Shown in pieces: positions 28,926 through 39,922 of a stretch of 64,000 bases of DNA. Origin of the DNA: Pseudomonas sp. P5_109 (GTDB lineage: Bacteria > Pseudomonadota > Gammaproteobacteria > Pseudomonadales > Pseudomonadaceae); assembly GCF_034009455.1 (NCBI RefSeq), contig NZ_CP125380.1:5903501-5967500 (forward strand), given 5' to 3'. A program made the position numbers and the translations under genes. Each line of letters starts with the position of its first letter. Position 1 is the stretch's first letter. The notes under the pieces were generated by a model that worked only from the letters and a program-made list of their open reading frames with translations, ran no database searches and was not told the origin of the DNA.

Positions 28926-30008
28926 TTACTCACCTATCGCCGCCAGTTGATCGGCCTGATACTCGGCCAACAACGGCTCGATCACCGCATCGACACCGCC
29001 GGCGAGGATCTCGTCGAGGGAATACAAGGTCAGGTTGACCCGGTGGTCGGTGACCCGGCCCTGGGCAAAGTTATACGTGCGGATACGCTCGGAGCGATCA
29101 CCGGAACCGACCAGCAACTTGCGTTCACTGGCGATGGCGTTAGCCGCGGCGGAGGTCTGCTGATCGTTCAGCTTGGCCGACAACCAGGACATCGCCCGGG
29201 CGCGGTTCTTGTGCTGCGAACGTTCTTCCTGGCACTCGACCACGATGCCGGACGGCAAGTGCGTGATACGGATCGCCGAGTCGGTCTTGTTGACGTGCTG
29301 GCCACCGGCGCCGGAGGAGCGATAGGTATCGACGCGCAGGTCGGCCGGGTTGATCTCGATGGCCTCCTGTTCGTCCGGCTCGGGCAATACCGCCACGGTG
29401 CAGGCCGACGTGTGGATGCGGCCCTGGGATTCAGTCGCCGGAACCCGCTGCACGCGGTGCGCGCCGGATTCGAACTTCAGCTTGCCGTAGACGTTGTCGC
29501 CCTCGACCCGGGCAATCACCTCTTTATAGCCGCCATGCTCACCCTCGTTTTCCGAGAGGATCTCCACCCGCCAGCCACGCCGCTCGGCGTAACGCGAATA
29601 CATGCGGAACAGGTCACCGGAGAAAATCGCCGCTTCGTCACCGCCGGTGCCGGCGCGGATTTCGAGGAACACGTTGCGCCCGTCGTTCGGATCCTTGGGC
29701 AGCAGCATGCGTTGCAGGTCGGCTTCGAGCGTAACCAGGCGCTCCTTGGCCTCGCGGACTTCTTCCACGGCCATTTCACGCATGTCCGGGTCGCTGTCCT
29801 TGAGCAGTGCCTGGGCACCTTCGAGGTCATCCTGCACTTTCAGCAGCTCTTTATAGGTGCCCACGATCGGTTCAACTTCCGCGTACTCCTTGGAATAGGT
29901 GCGGAACTTGTTCTGATCGGAAATGACCTCGCCATCGCCCAGCAGGGCGGTCAATTCCTCGAAACGGTCCTGGAGAATATCCAGCTTATTGAGCAGTGAC
30001 GCTTTCAT
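28926..30008 (-). CDS. prfA: Peptide chain release factor 1
   Basis: Recognises UAA and UAG stop codons and triggers peptide release. The 360 residues are standard. The decoding tripeptide P-A-T is near 187 (R-V-P-A-T-E-S), and the catalytic G-G-Q lies in S-G-A-G-G-Q-H-V-N near 235. Its start overlaps the hemA stop by 4 bp, and prmC follows directly. Confidence 0.97.
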   Translation of the reverse strand: MKASLLNKLDILQDRFEELTALLGDGEVISDQNKFRTYSKEYAEVEPIVGTYKELLKVQDDLEGAQALLKDSDPDMREMAVEEVREAKERLVTLEADLQRMLLPKDPNDGRNVFLEIRAGTGGDEAAIFSGDLFRMYSRYAERRGWRVEILSENEGEHGGYKEVIARVEGDNVYGKLKFESGAHRVQRVPATESQGRIHTSACTVAVLPEPDEQEAIEINPADLRVDTYRSSGAGGQHVNKTDSAIRITHLPSGIVVECQEERSQHKNRARAMSWLSAKLNDQQTSAAANAIASERKLLVGSGDRSERIRTYNFAQGRVTDHRVNLTLYSLDEILAGGVDAVIEPLLAEYQADQLAAIGE

Positions 30009-31294
30009 TGCGGTTTTTTATCCGAAAAGCTATCCGATGAGCCCTCACCGAGGGCAAAGAGTTCCTGGGCCATCGCCAGCGCATCCAGGCGACCTTCGGC
30101 AGAGAGCTTTTTCAACTGCACGCTCGGTGCGTGCAACAGTTTGTTGGTCAGCCCGCGGGCCAGTTGCACCAGCACCTCTTCGGCACTGCTGCCGTTGGCT
30201 AGCATACGCTGGGCCTTTTGCAATTCTTCGTCGCGCAGGCGTTCGCTCTGTTGACGATAAGCCTTGAGCACGTCCACCGCCGCCAACTCGCGCAGGCGGA
30301 CCATGAAGTCTTCGGCGCCGACCGAGACCATCTCTTCGGCTGCCTGGGCTGCGCCCTGACGACTCTTGAGGTTCTCGGCAACCACCTCGTGAAGGTCGTC
30401 GACGCTATAGAGGTAAACGTCGTCCAACTCGCCGACTTCTGGCTCGATGTCGCGCGGAACGGCGATATCCACCATGAAAATGGGTTTGTGCTTGCGCAGT
30501 TTCAAGGCGCTTTCCACCGCGCCCTTGCCCAGGATCGGCAACTGGCTGGCGGTGGAACTGATGACGATATCGCTGCGCACCAGCTCTGCCGGAATATCCG
30601 ACAGCAACACCGCATGGGCACCGAACTGTTCGGCCAGAATGCTGGCGCGCTCCAGGGTGCGGTTGGCCACCACGATGCGCTTTACACCCAGATCATGCAG
30701 ATGGCGGGCGACCAGGGTGATGGTTTCGCCAGCGCCAATCAACAACGCCTGGCTGCGTTGCAGGTCGCTGAAAATCTGCTTGGCCAGGCTCACTGCGGCA
30801 AACGCCACCGACACCGGGTTCTCACCGATGGCCGTGTCGGTGCGCACCTGCTTGGCCGCATTGAACGTGGCCTGGAACAGCCGCCCGAGCAATGGCCCGA
30901 TGGTGCCGGCTTCGCGGGCCACGGCATAGGCCGACTTCATCTGGCCGAGAATCTGCGGTTCACCCAACACCAGCGAGTCGAGCCCGGAGGCGACCCGCAT
31001 CATGTGACGAACTGCCGCATCATCTTCATGCACATAGGCGCTTTCGCGCAGCTCGTCGTAGCTCAAATGATGATATTCGGCCAGCCAGCGCAGCACGATG
31101 TCCGCCGACAGGTGATCCTGTTCTATATAGAGTTCACTGCGATTGCAGGTGGAGAGGATCGCAGCTTCGCGGCTGTCGGTGAGTCGGCAGAGCTGCTGCA
31201 AGGCCTCAACCAGCTGCTCAGGGGTAAAAGCCACGCGCTCGCGGACGTCTACTGAAGCAGTCTTGTGGTTAATACCGAGTGCAAGGAAGGCCAT
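30005..31294 (-). CDS. hemA: Glutamyl-tRNA reductase
   Basis: Reduces Glu-tRNA to glutamate-1-semialdehyde, the first committed step of tetrapyrrole synthesis. The 429 residues show the start [10 protein letters not shown] and the catalytic Cys in S-T-C-N-R-S-E-L-Y near 50. The NADPH-binding loop L-I-G-A-G-E-T is near 187. It is the promoter-proximal gene of the five-gene minus-strand operon and is divergent from the TPR lipoprotein gene. Confidence 0.96.
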   Translation of the reverse strand: MAFLALGINHKTASVDVRERVAFTPEQLVEALQQLCRLTDSREAAILSTCNRSELYIEQDHLSADIVLRWLAEYHHLSYDELRESAYVHEDDAAVRHMMRVASGLDSLVLGEPQILGQMKSAYAVAREAGTIGPLLGRLFQATFNAAKQVRTDTAIGENPVSVAFAAVSLAKQIFSDLQRSQALLIGAGETITLVARHLHDLGVKRIVVANRTLERASILAEQFGAHAVLLSDIPAELVRSDIVISSTASQLPILGKGAVESALKLRKHKPIFMVDIAVPRDIEPEVGELDDVYLYSVDDLHEVVAENLKSRQGAAQAAEEMVSVGAEDFMVRLRELAAVDVLKAYRQQSERLRDEELQKAQRMLANGSSAEEVLVQLARGLTNKLLHAPSVQLKKLSAEGRLDALAMAQELFALGEGSSDSFSDKKPQ

Positions 31295-31619
31295 TCAAAG
31301 TCGCTGATGGTGACGTGAAGCCGGCAATTGTCCTACTTCGACACATGGAGAACAACTACTCGATATCTATCGCGCCGTTAGGCGGCGTCCACGTTGCGAG
31401 CGGTTCTCGTTTAAACACAATCCCTGTAGGAGCTGGCTTGCCAGCGATGGACTGACTGGCGCCGCGTCTTTCCGGTAGAAACGCGTCATCGTTAACGACC
31501 ATCGCTGGCAAGCCAGCTCCTACAGGGACCGTGTGCGTGTGAAAATGCCGGGCCGGTTATGTTTGGCCGAAAGCTTGTGTCATGATGATCCGACCGCAGG
31601 TTAGTCGTCCTCTTCCTAT
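31295..31619. other. 325-bp divergent intergenic region
   Basis: Separates hemA (minus) from the TPR lipoprotein gene (plus). Its centre is filled by a family B REP pair at 31422-31527. The remaining bases on each side must hold both promoters, but I see no clear sigma-70 match. No coding region was found. Confidence 0.6.
31422..31527. repeat. REP pair, family B
   Basis: Arms CCCTGTAGGAGCTGGCTTGC and its complement flank about 48 bp. Unlike most pairs in this window, it lies between divergent genes. Confidence 0.88.
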
Positions 31620-33344
31620 ATGAATAGATCTTCCGCGTTGCTCCTCGCTTTTATCTTCCTCAGCGGCTGCCAGGCATTGGCACCCGTGTCGTCGGACGGT
31701 ACCCCTCCGGTGGAAGACAGCACCCCGGCCCCTGAAAAGCCCAAGGTCTACAGCTCATTCAGCGAGGAAACCGTCTTCAGCCTGTTGAGCGCCGAACTGG
31801 CTGGCCAGCGCAATCGTTTCGACATTGCCTTGGACAACTATGTGACCCAGGCCATCAACACTCAGGATCCGGGCATTTCCGAGCGGGCATTCCGTATCGC
31901 CGAATACCTGGGTGCCGATCAGGCAGCCCTGGACACCGCATTGATCTGGGCCAAAAACGCCCCCGACGACCTCGAAGCGCAACGCGCCGCCGCCGTGCAA
32001 CTGGCACGCGCCGGGCGTTATGACGACTCCATGGTCTATATGGAGAAAGTCCTGCAAGGCAAGGGCGATACCCATTTCGACTTCCTCGCGCTGTCCGCGG
32101 CCGACACCGACCAGGACACCCGCAACGGCTTGATGAAAAGCTTCGACCGTTTGCTGCAACGCCATCCGAACAACAGCCAGCTGATTTTCGGCAAGGCCTT
32201 GCTGATGCAACAGGACGGCGACGCCAAAGGCGCATTGACGCTGCTGGAAAACAATCCACCCGAAGACGGCGAAATAGCGCCGATCCTGCTGCGCGCACGC
32301 CTGCTGCAAACCCAGGATCGCGGCGACGAAGCCCTGCCACTGCTGCAAAAAAGCATCAAGAAATACCCGGACGACAAGCGCCTGCGCCTGACTTACGCAC
32401 GCATGCTGGTTGAACAGGACCGCATGGACGATGCCAAGGCCGAGTTCTCGAGCCTGGTCCAGCAGTACCCGGAAGACGACGAACTGCGTTACTCCCTGGC
32501 ACTGGTCTGCCTGGAAGCCAAGGCCTGGAATGAGGCCAAGGGTTATCTGGAAGACCTGATCGACCGGGAAAGCCACGTCGACTCGGCACACCTGAACCTC
32601 GGCCGCATCGCCGAAGAACAGAACGACCCGCAAGGCGCCCTGATCGAATACGCCAAGGTTGGCCCGGGCAGCGACTACCTGCCGGCGCAATTGCGCCAGG
32701 CCGACATCCTGATCGACAACGGCAAGACCGCCGAAGCCCAGCGCAAACTGGCGGCGCAGCGCGATGAGCAGCCGGATTATGCAATCCAGCTGTACCTGAT
32801 CGAAGCCGAAACCCTGTCCGCCAACAATCAGGGCGACAAGGCCTGGGGTGTTCTGCAACAAGCCTTGCAGCAATACCCGGACGACTTGAACCTGCTCTAC
32901 ACCCGCGCCATGCAGGCGGAAAAACGCAATGACCTGGCGCAGATGGAAAAAGACCTGCGCTTGATCATCAAGCGCGATCCGGACAATGCCATGGCCTTGA
33001 ACGCCCTTGGCTACACCCTGTCCGACCGCACCACGCGCTACGCCGAAGCCAAGGCCCTGATCGAACAGGCACACCAGATCAGTCCGGAGGACCCGGCGGT
33101 ACTCGACAGCCTTGGCTGGGTGAATTACCGCATGGGCAATCTCGACGAAGCCGAACGCCTGCTACGTCAGGCCCTGGATCGCTTCCCCGACCAGGAAGTC
33201 GCCGCTCACCTGGGCGAAGTGCTGTGGGCCAATGGCAAACAACGTGAAGCCCGGCAAGTCTGGGGCAAGTTCCTCAAGGAACAACCCGACAGCCCGACCC
33301 TGCGCGGCACCATCAAACGCCTGACCGGATCAGAGACTCTTTAA
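31620..33344 (+). CDS. TPR-repeat lipoprotein
   Basis: A 574-residue outer-membrane lipoprotein with lipobox F-L-S-G-C (Cys17) and a Pro/Thr-rich linker. A long array of tetratricopeptide repeats extends to the C-terminus, with clear units such as [10 protein letters not shown] and [11 protein letters not shown]. It is probably a scaffold facing the periplasm. lolB starts 4 bp after its stop, and ispE follows, so it belongs to an envelope and isoprenoid operon. From memory it corresponds to PA4667. Confidence 0.9.
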   Translation: MNRSSALLLAFIFLSGCQALAPVSSDGTPPVEDSTPAPEKPKVYSSFSEETVFSLLSAELAGQRNRFDIALDNYVTQAINTQDPGISERAFRIAEYLGADQAALDTALIWAKNAPDDLEAQRAAAVQLARAGRYDDSMVYMEKVLQGKGDTHFDFLALSAADTDQDTRNGLMKSFDRLLQRHPNNSQLIFGKALLMQQDGDAKGALTLLENNPPEDGEIAPILLRARLLQTQDRGDEALPLLQKSIKKYPDDKRLRLTYARMLVEQDRMDDAKAEFSSLVQQYPEDDELRYSLALVCLEAKAWNEAKGYLEDLIDRESHVDSAHLNLGRIAEEQNDPQGALIEYAKVGPGSDYLPAQLRQADILIDNGKTAEAQRKLAAQRDEQPDYAIQLYLIEAETLSANNQGDKAWGVLQQALQQYPDDLNLLYTRAMQAEKRNDLAQMEKDLRLIIKRDPDNAMALNALGYTLSDRTTRYAEAKALIEQAHQISPEDPAVLDSLGWVNYRMGNLDEAERLLRQALDRFPDQEVAAHLGEVLWANGKQREARQVWGKFLKEQPDSPTLRGTIKRLTGSETL

Positions 33345-33348
33345 GATT

Positions 33349-33966
33349 ATGTTTTTGCGCCATTTCATCGTTTTCAGTTTTATCGCCCTGCTCGCCGGTT
33401 GCGCGGGCCTGGGTCCCCGCGAGTCGGTCGAGGGGCATGGCAACGCCGCCCAATGGCGCGAACACAAACAGCAACTGACCGGCCTCGATGGCTGGCAGAT
33501 CGACGGCAAGATCGGCATTCGCGCTCCGAAAGACTCGGGCAGCGGCACGCTGTTCTGGTTGCAACGCCAGGATTACTACGACATTCGCCTGTCCGGACCA
33601 CTGGGTCGCGGTGCGGCTCGCCTGACCGGACGTCCGGGCAAGGTGTCGCTGGAAGTCGCCAACCAGGGGCGTTACGACGCGCCGAATCCGGAAGTGTTGC
33701 TCGAAGAACAGCTTGGCTGGAAGCTGCCGGTGTCCAACCTGGCCTGGTGGGTGCGCGGCCTCCCGGCTCCGGACAGCAAAAGCCACCTGACGCTGGACGG
33801 CGAGAGTCGTTTGGCCAGCCTCGAACAGGACGGTTGGCAGGTCGAATACACCGAATACACCCAACTGAACGGTTACTGGTTGCCCGAACGGATCAAACTT
33901 CATGGCATCGACCTGGATGTCACGCTGGTGATCAAGACTTGGCAACCGCGCAAGTTGGGGCAGTGA
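33349..33966 (+). CDS. lolB: Outer-membrane lipoprotein receptor LolB
   Basis: Receives lipoproteins from LolA and inserts them in the outer membrane. The 205-residue protein has lipobox L-L-A-G-C (Cys18). The beta-rich mature part includes [10 protein letters not shown] and W-V-R-G-L-P-A-P, both typical of LolB. It starts 4 bp after the TPR gene; ispE starts 1 bp after its stop. Confidence 0.95.
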   Translation: MFLRHFIVFSFIALLAGCAGLGPRESVEGHGNAAQWREHKQQLTGLDGWQIDGKIGIRAPKDSGSGTLFWLQRQDYYDIRLSGPLGRGAARLTGRPGKVSLEVANQGRYDAPNPEVLLEEQLGWKLPVSNLAWWVRGLPAPDSKSHLTLDGESRLASLEQDGWQVEYTEYTQLNGYWLPERIKLHGIDLDVTLVIKTWQPRKLGQ

Positions 33967-33967
33967 A

Positions 33968-34819
33968 ATGCCAGACAATCGCCTGACACTGCCTTCGCCG
34001 GCCAAGCTCAATTTGATGCTGCACATTCTGGGTCGCCGCGAAGACGGCTACCACGAACTGCAAACCATGTTTCAGTTTCTCGATTACGGTGACGAGATCA
34101 CCTATGCCGTGCGCGATGACGGCGTCATTCAACTGCACACCGAGTTCCCGGGCGTTCCCCACGACAGCAACCTGATCGTCAAGGCCGCGAAAAAACTTCA
34201 GGAGCAATCCGGTTGTTCGCTGGGCGTTGATATCTGGATTGAAAAAATCCTGCCAATGGGCGGCGGTATCGGTGGCGGCAGCTCGAACGCCGCCACGACA
34301 TTGCTTGGCTTGAATCACCTCTGGCAATTGGGCTGGGATGAAGATCGCCTGGCTGGCCTGGGATTGACGCTGGGCGCAGACGTCCCGGTTTTCGTGCGCG
34401 GCCACGCGGCTTTCGCCGAGGGTGTGGGCGAGAAACTCACCCCTGTCGACCCCGAAGAACCCTGGTATCTCGTGCTGGTACCGCAAGTCTCTGTAAGTAC
34501 GGCAGAAATTTTTTCAGATCCGTTGTTGACACGTAACACTCCTCCCATTAAAGTGCGCCCCGTTCCCAAGGGAAACAGTCGAAATGACTGCTTGCCGGTG
34601 GTAACAAGACGTTATCCAGAGGTACGTAACGCCTTGAATTTGTTAGGTAAATTTACCGAAGCAAAACTCACCGGAACTGGAAGTTGTGTGTTTGGGGGCT
34701 TCCCAAGCAAAGCTGAAGCTGATAAAGTCTCGGCCCTTCTGACAGAGACCCTTACAGGTTTTGTAGCAAAAGGAAGCAACATTTCGATGTTGCATCGCAA
34801 GCTTCAAAGTCTGCTCTAA
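33968..34819 (+). CDS. ispE: 4-(cytidine 5'-diphospho)-2-C-methyl-D-erythritol kinase
   Basis: A GHMP kinase of the MEP isoprenoid pathway. The 283 residues start [12 protein letters not shown]. The ATP loop [14 protein letters not shown] lies near 95-108, and [10 protein letters not shown] (or similar) lies near the C-terminus. From about base 34490 the coding sequence turns markedly AT-richer with different codons. A TTGACA at 34526-34531 in this stretch could start a transcript for the tRNA-Gln and prs genes. Confidence 0.95.
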   Translation: MPDNRLTLPSPAKLNLMLHILGRREDGYHELQTMFQFLDYGDEITYAVRDDGVIQLHTEFPGVPHDSNLIVKAAKKLQEQSGCSLGVDIWIEKILPMGGGIGGGSSNAATTLLGLNHLWQLGWDEDRLAGLGLTLGADVPVFVRGHAAFAEGVGEKLTPVDPEEPWYLVLVPQVSVSTAEIFSDPLLTRNTPPIKVRPVPKGNSRNDCLPVVTRRYPEVRNALNLLGKFTEAKLTGTGSCVFGGFPSKAEADKVSALLTETLTGFVAKGSNISMLHRKLQSLL

Positions 34820-34825
34820 AGGAAC

Positions 34826-34842
34826 CGATTACTGGGTAATCG
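34826..34842. other. Short palindrome between ispE and tRNA-Gln
   Basis: CGATTAC (34826-34832) and GTAATCG (34836-34842) form a perfect 7-bp inverted repeat with a 3-nt loop, 13 bp before the tRNA. It could be an RNA-processing hairpin or a protein site. No T-tract follows, so a terminator is unlikely. Confidence 0.5.
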
Positions 34843-34855
34843 TTGCAACAGATAC

Positions 34856-34930
34856 AGGGGCGTCGCCAAGCGGTAAGGCAGCAGGTTTTGATCCTGCCAT
34901 GCGTTGGTTCGAATCCAGCCGCCCCTGCCA
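34856..34930 (+). tRNA. tRNA-Gln (anticodon TTG)
   Basis: A full cloverleaf: acceptor AGGGGCG pairs with CGCCCCT, and CCA is encoded at 34928-34930. The anticodon loop reads TTTTGAT with TTG in the centre, and the T-arm has GGTTCGAATCC. It lies between ispE and prs and may be released from a longer ispE-prs transcript. Confidence 0.95.
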
Positions 34931-34976
34931 TTTTCTAATACTCATCCAGGTTACCCTCAGCCTTCAGGTACTGCGC

Positions 34977-35918
34977 GTGTCCAAGATGATGGTCTTTACG
35001 GGGAACGCTAACCCCGATCTGGCTCGGCGTGTCGTACGTCAGCTGCATATCCCTCTCGGTGACATTTCTGTCGGTAAATTTTCCGACGGCGAAATTACAG
35101 CCGAGATCAATGAAAACGTCCGCGGTAAAGACGTCTTCATTATTCAGCCGACTTGCGCTCCGACCAACGATAACCTGATGGAACTGGTAGTGATGGCTGA
35201 TGCCTTCCGCCGCTCCTCGGCTACTCGTATCACTGCTGTTATTCCTTACTTTGGTTATGCCCGTCAGGATCGCCGTCCGCGTTCCGCACGTGTGGCTATC
35301 AGCGCGAAAGTCGTCGCTGACATGCTTACCGTAGTCGGCATCGATCGTGTTCTCACGGTTGATCTGCATGCTGACCAAATCCAGGGTTTCTTCGATATTC
35401 CGGTAGATAACATCTACGGCTCCCCGGTTCTGGTGGATGACATCGAAGATCAGCGCTTCGAAAACCTGATGATCGTGTCCCCGGACATTGGTGGCGTCGT
35501 GCGTGCACGTGCCGTTGCCAAATCCCTGGGCGTGGATCTCGGGATCATCGACAAACGCCGTGAGAAAGCCAATCACTCTGAAGTGATGCATATCATCGGT
35601 GATGTCGAAGGGCGTACCTGTATTCTGGTCGATGACATGGTCGATACCGCCGGCACCCTGTGCCACGCGGCGAAGGCCCTGAAAGAGCATGGCGCTGCCA
35701 AGGTTTTCGCCTACTGCACGCACCCTGTGCTGTCGGGTCGGGCGATCGAAAACATTGAAAATTCCGTGCTGGACGAGTTGGTGGTCACTAACACCATTCC
35801 TCTGTCCGCTGCAGCACAAGCCTGTGCGCGTATCCGCCAACTGGATATCGCACCGGTAGTTGCCGAGGCGGTCCGCCGCATCAGCAATGAAGAATCGATC
35901 AGCGCGATGTTCCGCTAA
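34977..35918 (+). CDS. prs: Ribose-phosphate pyrophosphokinase
   Basis: Makes PRPP from ribose-5-phosphate and ATP, feeding the hpt and upp reactions encoded earlier in the window. The 313 residues contain F-F-D-I-P-V-D-N and the PRPP signature [10 protein letters not shown] near 218-227. I chose the GTG at 34977 because it gives the usual [10 protein letters not shown] start with AGGT upstream; the ATG at 34986 is the alternative. Codons ending in T are more frequent than in neighbouring genes, as often seen in highly expressed genes. Confidence 0.95.
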   Translation: MSKMMVFTGNANPDLARRVVRQLHIPLGDISVGKFSDGEITAEINENVRGKDVFIIQPTCAPTNDNLMELVVMADAFRRSSATRITAVIPYFGYARQDRRPRSARVAISAKVVADMLTVVGIDRVLTVDLHADQIQGFFDIPVDNIYGSPVLVDDIEDQRFENLMIVSPDIGGVVRARAVAKSLGVDLGIIDKRREKANHSEVMHIIGDVEGRTCILVDDMVDTAGTLCHAAKALKEHGAAKVFAYCTHPVLSGRAIENIENSVLDELVVTNTIPLSAAAQACARIRQLDIAPVVAEAVRRISNEESISAMFR

Positions 35919-35951
35919 GGGCCCTGCCCTTCTCGAAATGTCTCGTTGACG

Positions 35952-35995
35952 AAAAGCGCCCCGCCCCGGCATTCCTGTCGGGGCGGGGCTTTTTT
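35952..35995 (+). terminator. Rho-independent terminator after prs
   Basis: A GC-rich stem of GCCCCGCCCCG-type sequence pairs with CGGGGCGGGGC, followed by six T. A-tracts precede the stem. It lies between prs and rplY. Confidence 0.92.
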
Positions 35996-36060
35996 GCCCA
36001 TATCGCCTTTAGCGCTGGTCGCAAACGCTGGGGCGAATGTGGTTATTTTGGAGATACAAC

Positions 36061-36660
36061 ATGAACGATTTTACCCTGAATGCTGAAGTGCGTTCCGACC
36101 TGGGGAAAGGTGCGAGCCGCCGCCTGCGTCGTCTCGCAAGCCTGGTTCCAGCTGTAGTTTACGGTGGCGACAAAGCCCCTGAATCCATCAGCATGCTGGC
36201 CAAAGAAGTTGCCAAACTGCTCGAAAACGAAGCGGCTTACAGCCACATCATCGAGCTGAACGTTGGTGGCACCAAGCAGAACGTCGTGATCAAAGCCCTG
36301 CAGCGTCACCCGGCCAAAGGCCACGTGATGCACGCTGACTTCGTACGCGTAGTAGCTGGCCAGAAACTGACCGCTATCGTTCCAGTGCACTTCATCAACG
36401 AAGAAGCACCGATCAAGAAAGGCGGCGAAATCTCGCACGTTACTTCGGAAATCGAAGTTTCCTGCCTGCCGAAAGACCTGCCTGAATTCATCGAAGTCGA
36501 CCTGGCTAACGCCGAAATCGGCGCGATCATTCACCTGTCGGACCTCAAAGCTCCTAAAGGCGTTGAATTCGTTGCTCTGGCACACGGCGATGACAAGGCT
36601 GTTGCCAACGTCCACGCTCCACGTGTTGCTCCAGAAGCTGCAGAAGGCGCTGCAGAGTAA
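36061..36660 (+). CDS. rplY: 50S ribosomal protein L25 (Ctc form)
   Basis: Binds 5S rRNA in the large subunit. The 199-residue protein is the long Ctc form. The N-terminal L25 domain (about 1-95) starts [20 protein letters not shown], and the C-terminal beta domain ends in an Ala/Glu-rich tail. GGAG precedes the ATG at 36061; the frame is open eight codons upstream but without a better start. pth follows. Confidence 0.96.
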   Translation: MNDFTLNAEVRSDLGKGASRRLRRLASLVPAVVYGGDKAPESISMLAKEVAKLLENEAAYSHIIELNVGGTKQNVVIKALQRHPAKGHVMHADFVRVVAGQKLTAIVPVHFINEEAPIKKGGEISHVTSEIEVSCLPKDLPEFIEVDLANAEIGAIIHLSDLKAPKGVEFVALAHGDDKAVANVHAPRVAPEAAEGAAE

Positions 36661-36829
36661 TTTTACTCTGTACGCCGGAGTGACCGGAAACATCGCGGAC
36701 TAGAGCATAGCGAGAAAGCGGGCGAGAACGCGGAGTTTACATCATGGTAAATGAGCATTTTTCGTCCACTTTCGCCGCTTTCCCTGATCGCGGCGATGTT
36801 ATCCACCACTCCAAGGAAGGGCCCCTATC

Positions 36830-37414
36830 GTGACTGCCATCAAACTGATCGTTGGCCTGGGAAATCCAGGCGCTGAATACGAACAGACCCGGCATAACGC
36901 AGGGGCCCTTTTTGTTGAGCGCATCGCGAACGCACAAGGCGTGAACCTTGTGGCGGATCGCAAGTATTTCGGCCTGACCGGTCGCTATTCGCATCAGGGT
37001 CAGGATGTTCGTCTGCTGATTCCCACCACGTACATGAACCGTAGCGGCCAGGCCGTAGCGGCACTCGCCGGTTTCTTCCGCATCAAGCCTGAAGAAATCC
37101 TCGTGGCGCACGACGAACTCGACCTGCCACCCGGCGTTGCCAAGCTCAAGCAGGGCGGCGGCCATGGCGGTCACAACGGGTTGCGCGACATCATTGCGCA
37201 ACTGGGCAATCAGAATACCTTTCATCGCCTGCGGCTTGGCATTGGCCACCCGGGCGTTGCCAGTATGGTTTCAAATTTCGTCCTGGGTCGTGCGCCACGC
37301 GCCGAACAGGAAAAACTCGATGCCAGCATCGACTTTGCCCTCGGCGTGCTGCCGGATATCCTCGCCGGGGAATGGAACCGCGCGATGAAAAACCTGCACA
37401 GCCAGAAGGCCTGA
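36830..37414 (+). CDS. pth: Peptidyl-tRNA hydrolase
   Basis: Frees tRNA from peptidyl-tRNA dropped by ribosomes. The 194 residues show G-L-G-N-P-G-A-E-Y (Asn12) and the catalytic His22 in R-H-N-A-G. They also contain [10 protein letters not shown] with the catalytic Asp, and [11 protein letters not shown]. The start is GTG at 36830 after AAGGAAGGG. It precedes ychF by 22 bp; the rplY-pth-ychF order is common in gamma-proteobacteria. Confidence 0.96.
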   Translation: MTAIKLIVGLGNPGAEYEQTRHNAGALFVERIANAQGVNLVADRKYFGLTGRYSHQGQDVRLLIPTTYMNRSGQAVAALAGFFRIKPEEILVAHDELDLPPGVAKLKQGGGHGGHNGLRDIIAQLGNQNTFHRLRLGIGHPGVASMVSNFVLGRAPRAEQEKLDASIDFALGVLPDILAGEWNRAMKNLHSQKA

Positions 37415-37436
37415 CTCTTATCCGAGGGGAAACACC

Positions 37437-38537
37437 ATGGGATTCAATTGCGGCATCGTCGGCCTGCCTAACGTCGGCAAGTCCACCCTGTTCAACGCCC
37501 TGACCAAATCCGGGATCGCGGCCGAGAACTTCCCCTTCTGCACCATCGAGCCGAACAGCGGTATCGTGCCGATGCCGGATCCGCGCCTGGATGCCCTGGC
37601 GGCCATCGTCAATCCAAAGCGCATCCTGCCGACCACCATGGAATTCGTCGACATCGCGGGCCTGGTTGCCGGCGCGTCGAAAGGTGAAGGCCTGGGTAAC
37701 AAGTTTTTGGCCAACATCCGTGAAACCGATGCCATCGCCCACGTAGTCCGCTGCTTCGAAGACGAGAACGTGATTCACGTCTCCAACAGCGTCGACCCGA
37801 AACGCGACATCGAAATCATCGACCTGGAACTGATCTTCGCCGACCTCGACAGCTGCGAGAAGCAACTGCAGAAAGTCGCGCGCAACGCCAAGGGCGGTGA
37901 CAAGGACGCAGTGGTCCAGAAAGGCCTGCTGGAGCAACTGATCGCTCACTTCACCGAAGGCAAGCCGGCGCGCAGCCTGATGAAGAACATGGGCACCGAC
38001 GAGAAGGCGGTGATCAAGGGCTTCCACCTGCTGACCACCAAGCCGGTCATGTACATCGCCAACGTCGCTGAAGACGGCTTCGAGAACAACCCGCACCTGG
38101 ACGTTGTGCGCGCCATCGCCGAAGAAGAAGGCGCCATGGTTGTACCGGTGTGCAACAAGATCGAAGCGGAAATCGCCGAGCTCGATGACGGCGAAGAGAA
38201 AGACATGTTCCTCGAAGCCCTGGGCCTCGAAGAGCCTGGCCTGAACCGCGTGATCCGCGCCGGCTACGAAATGCTGCACCTGCAGACCTACTTCACCGCC
38301 GGTGTCGAAGAAGTCCGCGCCTGGACCGTCCGCGTCGGTGCCACCGCACCACAAGCCGCTGGCGTGATCCACACCGATTTCGAAAAAGGCTTCATCCGCG
38401 CCGAAGTGATCGCCTACAACGACTTCATCCAGTACAAGGGCGAAGCCGGTACCAAGGAAGCCGGTAAATGGCGCCTGGAAGGCAAGGACTACATCGTTAA
38501 AGACGGCGACGTGATGCACTTCCGCTTCAACGTGTAA
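37437..38537 (+). CDS. ychF: Redox-regulated ATPase YchF
   Basis: An Obg-family P-loop protein that prefers ATP and associates with ribosomes. The 366 residues have the Walker A motif G-L-P-N-V-G-K-S-T at about 8-16, D-I-A-G-L-V at about 69, and the N-K-I-E/N-x-x-E specificity motif in [10 protein letters not shown]-terminal TGS domain follows, ending H-F-R-F-N-V. GAGGGG precedes the ATG. A strong terminator follows. Confidence 0.96.
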   Translation: MGFNCGIVGLPNVGKSTLFNALTKSGIAAENFPFCTIEPNSGIVPMPDPRLDALAAIVNPKRILPTTMEFVDIAGLVAGASKGEGLGNKFLANIRETDAIAHVVRCFEDENVIHVSNSVDPKRDIEIIDLELIFADLDSCEKQLQKVARNAKGGDKDAVVQKGLLEQLIAHFTEGKPARSLMKNMGTDEKAVIKGFHLLTTKPVMYIANVAEDGFENNPHLDVVRAIAEEEGAMVVPVCNKIEAEIAELDDGEEKDMFLEALGLEEPGLNRVIRAGYEMLHLQTYFTAGVEEVRAWTVRVGATAPQAAGVIHTDFEKGFIRAEVIAYNDFIQYKGEAGTKEAGKWRLEGKDYIVKDGDVMHFRFNV

Positions 38538-38552
38538 GCCGCAACCCCCAAG

Positions 38553-38583
38553 AAAAAGCCGCGTTTGATACGCGGCTTTTTTG
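38553..38583 (+). terminator. Rho-independent terminator after ychF
   Basis: AAAAAGCCGCG and CGCGGCTTTTTT form the stem with a 6-nt loop (TTTGATA region). It marks the end of the conserved prs-ychF block. Confidence 0.92.
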
Positions 38584-38601
38584 TGCCTGACATCTCCGCA
38601 T

Positions 38602-38692
38602 CCCGTAGGAGCCGGCTTGCTGGCGATCCGGACGCCGCGGTTAACCAGGCAAACCGCGTAATCGTTCATCGCCAGCAAGCCGGCTCCTACAG
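38602..38692. repeat. REP pair, family B (CGGCTTGCTGGCGAT variant)
   Basis: Arms near CCCGTAGGAGCCGGCTTGCT and its complement lie between ychF and the convergent MFS gene. The variant matches the pair inside the mqo terminator. Confidence 0.87.
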
Positions 38693-38704
38693 GTCACCTG
38701 CTAC

Positions 38705-39922
38705 TCACGCCTTCCGGGTACGCGGCAGGAAGATCGCCAACACGCCAAACAACGGCAGGAACGAACACAGGTAGTACACGTATTCGATGCCGTGAATGTC
38801 CGCCAGATGCCCGAGCAACGCCGCGCCAATCCCGCCAAAACCAAACATCAAGCCGAAGAACACCCCGGCGATCATCCCGACATTACCCGGCACCAGTTCC
38901 TGGGCGTATACCACGATGGCCGAGAACGCCGAGGCGAGGATGAAGCCGATGACCACGCTGAGGATGCTGGTCCAGAACAGGTCGACATGGGGCAGCAACA
39001 AGGTGAACGGCGCAACGCCGAGGATCGAGAACCAGATCACCGCCTTACGCCCGATCTTGTCGCCGATCGGTCCGCCGAAGAATGTCCCCGCCGCTACCGC
39101 GCCGAGAAACAGGAACAGGTGCAACTGCGAACTGGCCACCGACAGGTCGAACTTCTCGATCAGGTAGAAGGTGAAGTAGCTGGTGAGGCTCGACATGTAG
39201 AAATACTTGGAGAACACCAGCAACCCGAGTACCACCAGCGCGCTGGTCACTCGACCCTTCGACAGGCCGTGAGTCGCGGCCTGGCCTTGCTTGAGCTTGA
39301 ACAGGTTCAAGTGGTTGGCGTACCAGCGGCTGATCCGATAGAGCACGAACAGCGCAAACACCGCGAACAGGCCGAACCACGCCACATGCCCCTGTCCGTA
39401 GGGAATGATGATCGCCGCCGCCAGCAACGGGCCGAACGCCGAGCCTGCGTTGCCGCCGACCTGGAAGGTCGACTGCGCCAGCCCGAAGCGCCCGCCCGAA
39501 GCCAGGCGCGCCACGCGGGATGCTTCCGGGTGGAAGGTCGAAGAGCCGATGCCGATCAGGCCCGCCGCCAGCAGAATCAACGGGAAGCTGGCGACCACCG
39601 ACATCATCAAAATCCCGATCAAGGTGCAGACCGTACCCGCCGGCAAGAGCCACGGTTTTGGATGGCGGTCGGTGTAGTAACCCACCCACGGCTGCAATAG
39701 CGAGGCCGTCAACTGGAACGTCAGGGTGATCAGGCCGACCTGGGTGAAGGTCAGGCCATAGTTGGCCTTGAGCATCGGGTAGATCGACGGCAGCACCGAC
39801 TGGATCAGGTCGTTGATCAAATGCGCCAGCGCCACCGCGCCAATGATGCGCATCACCAGGGGGCTGCTTTGGGGCGTTGCGGATGCCGGCACTGAGCCGG
39901 TCTGGGCGTTGCTGATAGCCAT
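38705..39922 (-). CDS. fsr: MFS transporter, fosmidomycin-resistance (Fsr) type
   Basis: A 405-residue inner-membrane efflux protein with about 12 helices. The Fsr branch is recognised from L-A-H-L-I-N-D-L-I-Q-S-V-L-P-S-I-Y-P near the first helix and G-S-S-T-F-H-P-E-A-S-R in the fourth. A second-half G-P-I-G-D-K-I-G-R motif is also present. E. coli Fsr exports fosmidomycin; the native substrate here is unknown. The ATG at 39922 gives a short polar N-terminus; the longer frame upstream is not needed. Confidence 0.9.
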   Translation of the reverse strand: MAISNAQTGSVPASATPQSSPLVMRIIGAVALAHLINDLIQSVLPSIYPMLKANYGLTFTQVGLITLTFQLTASLLQPWVGYYTDRHPKPWLLPAGTVCTLIGILMMSVVASFPLILLAAGLIGIGSSTFHPEASRVARLASGGRFGLAQSTFQVGGNAGSAFGPLLAAAIIIPYGQGHVAWFGLFAVFALFVLYRISRWYANHLNLFKLKQGQAATHGLSKGRVTSALVVLGLLVFSKYFYMSSLTSYFTFYLIEKFDLSVASSQLHLFLFLGAVAAGTFFGGPIGDKIGRKAVIWFSILGVAPFTLLLPHVDLFWTSILSVVIGFILASAFSAIVVYAQELVPGNVGMIAGVFFGLMFGFGGIGAALLGHLADIHGIEYVYYLCSFLPLFGVLAIFLPRTRKA

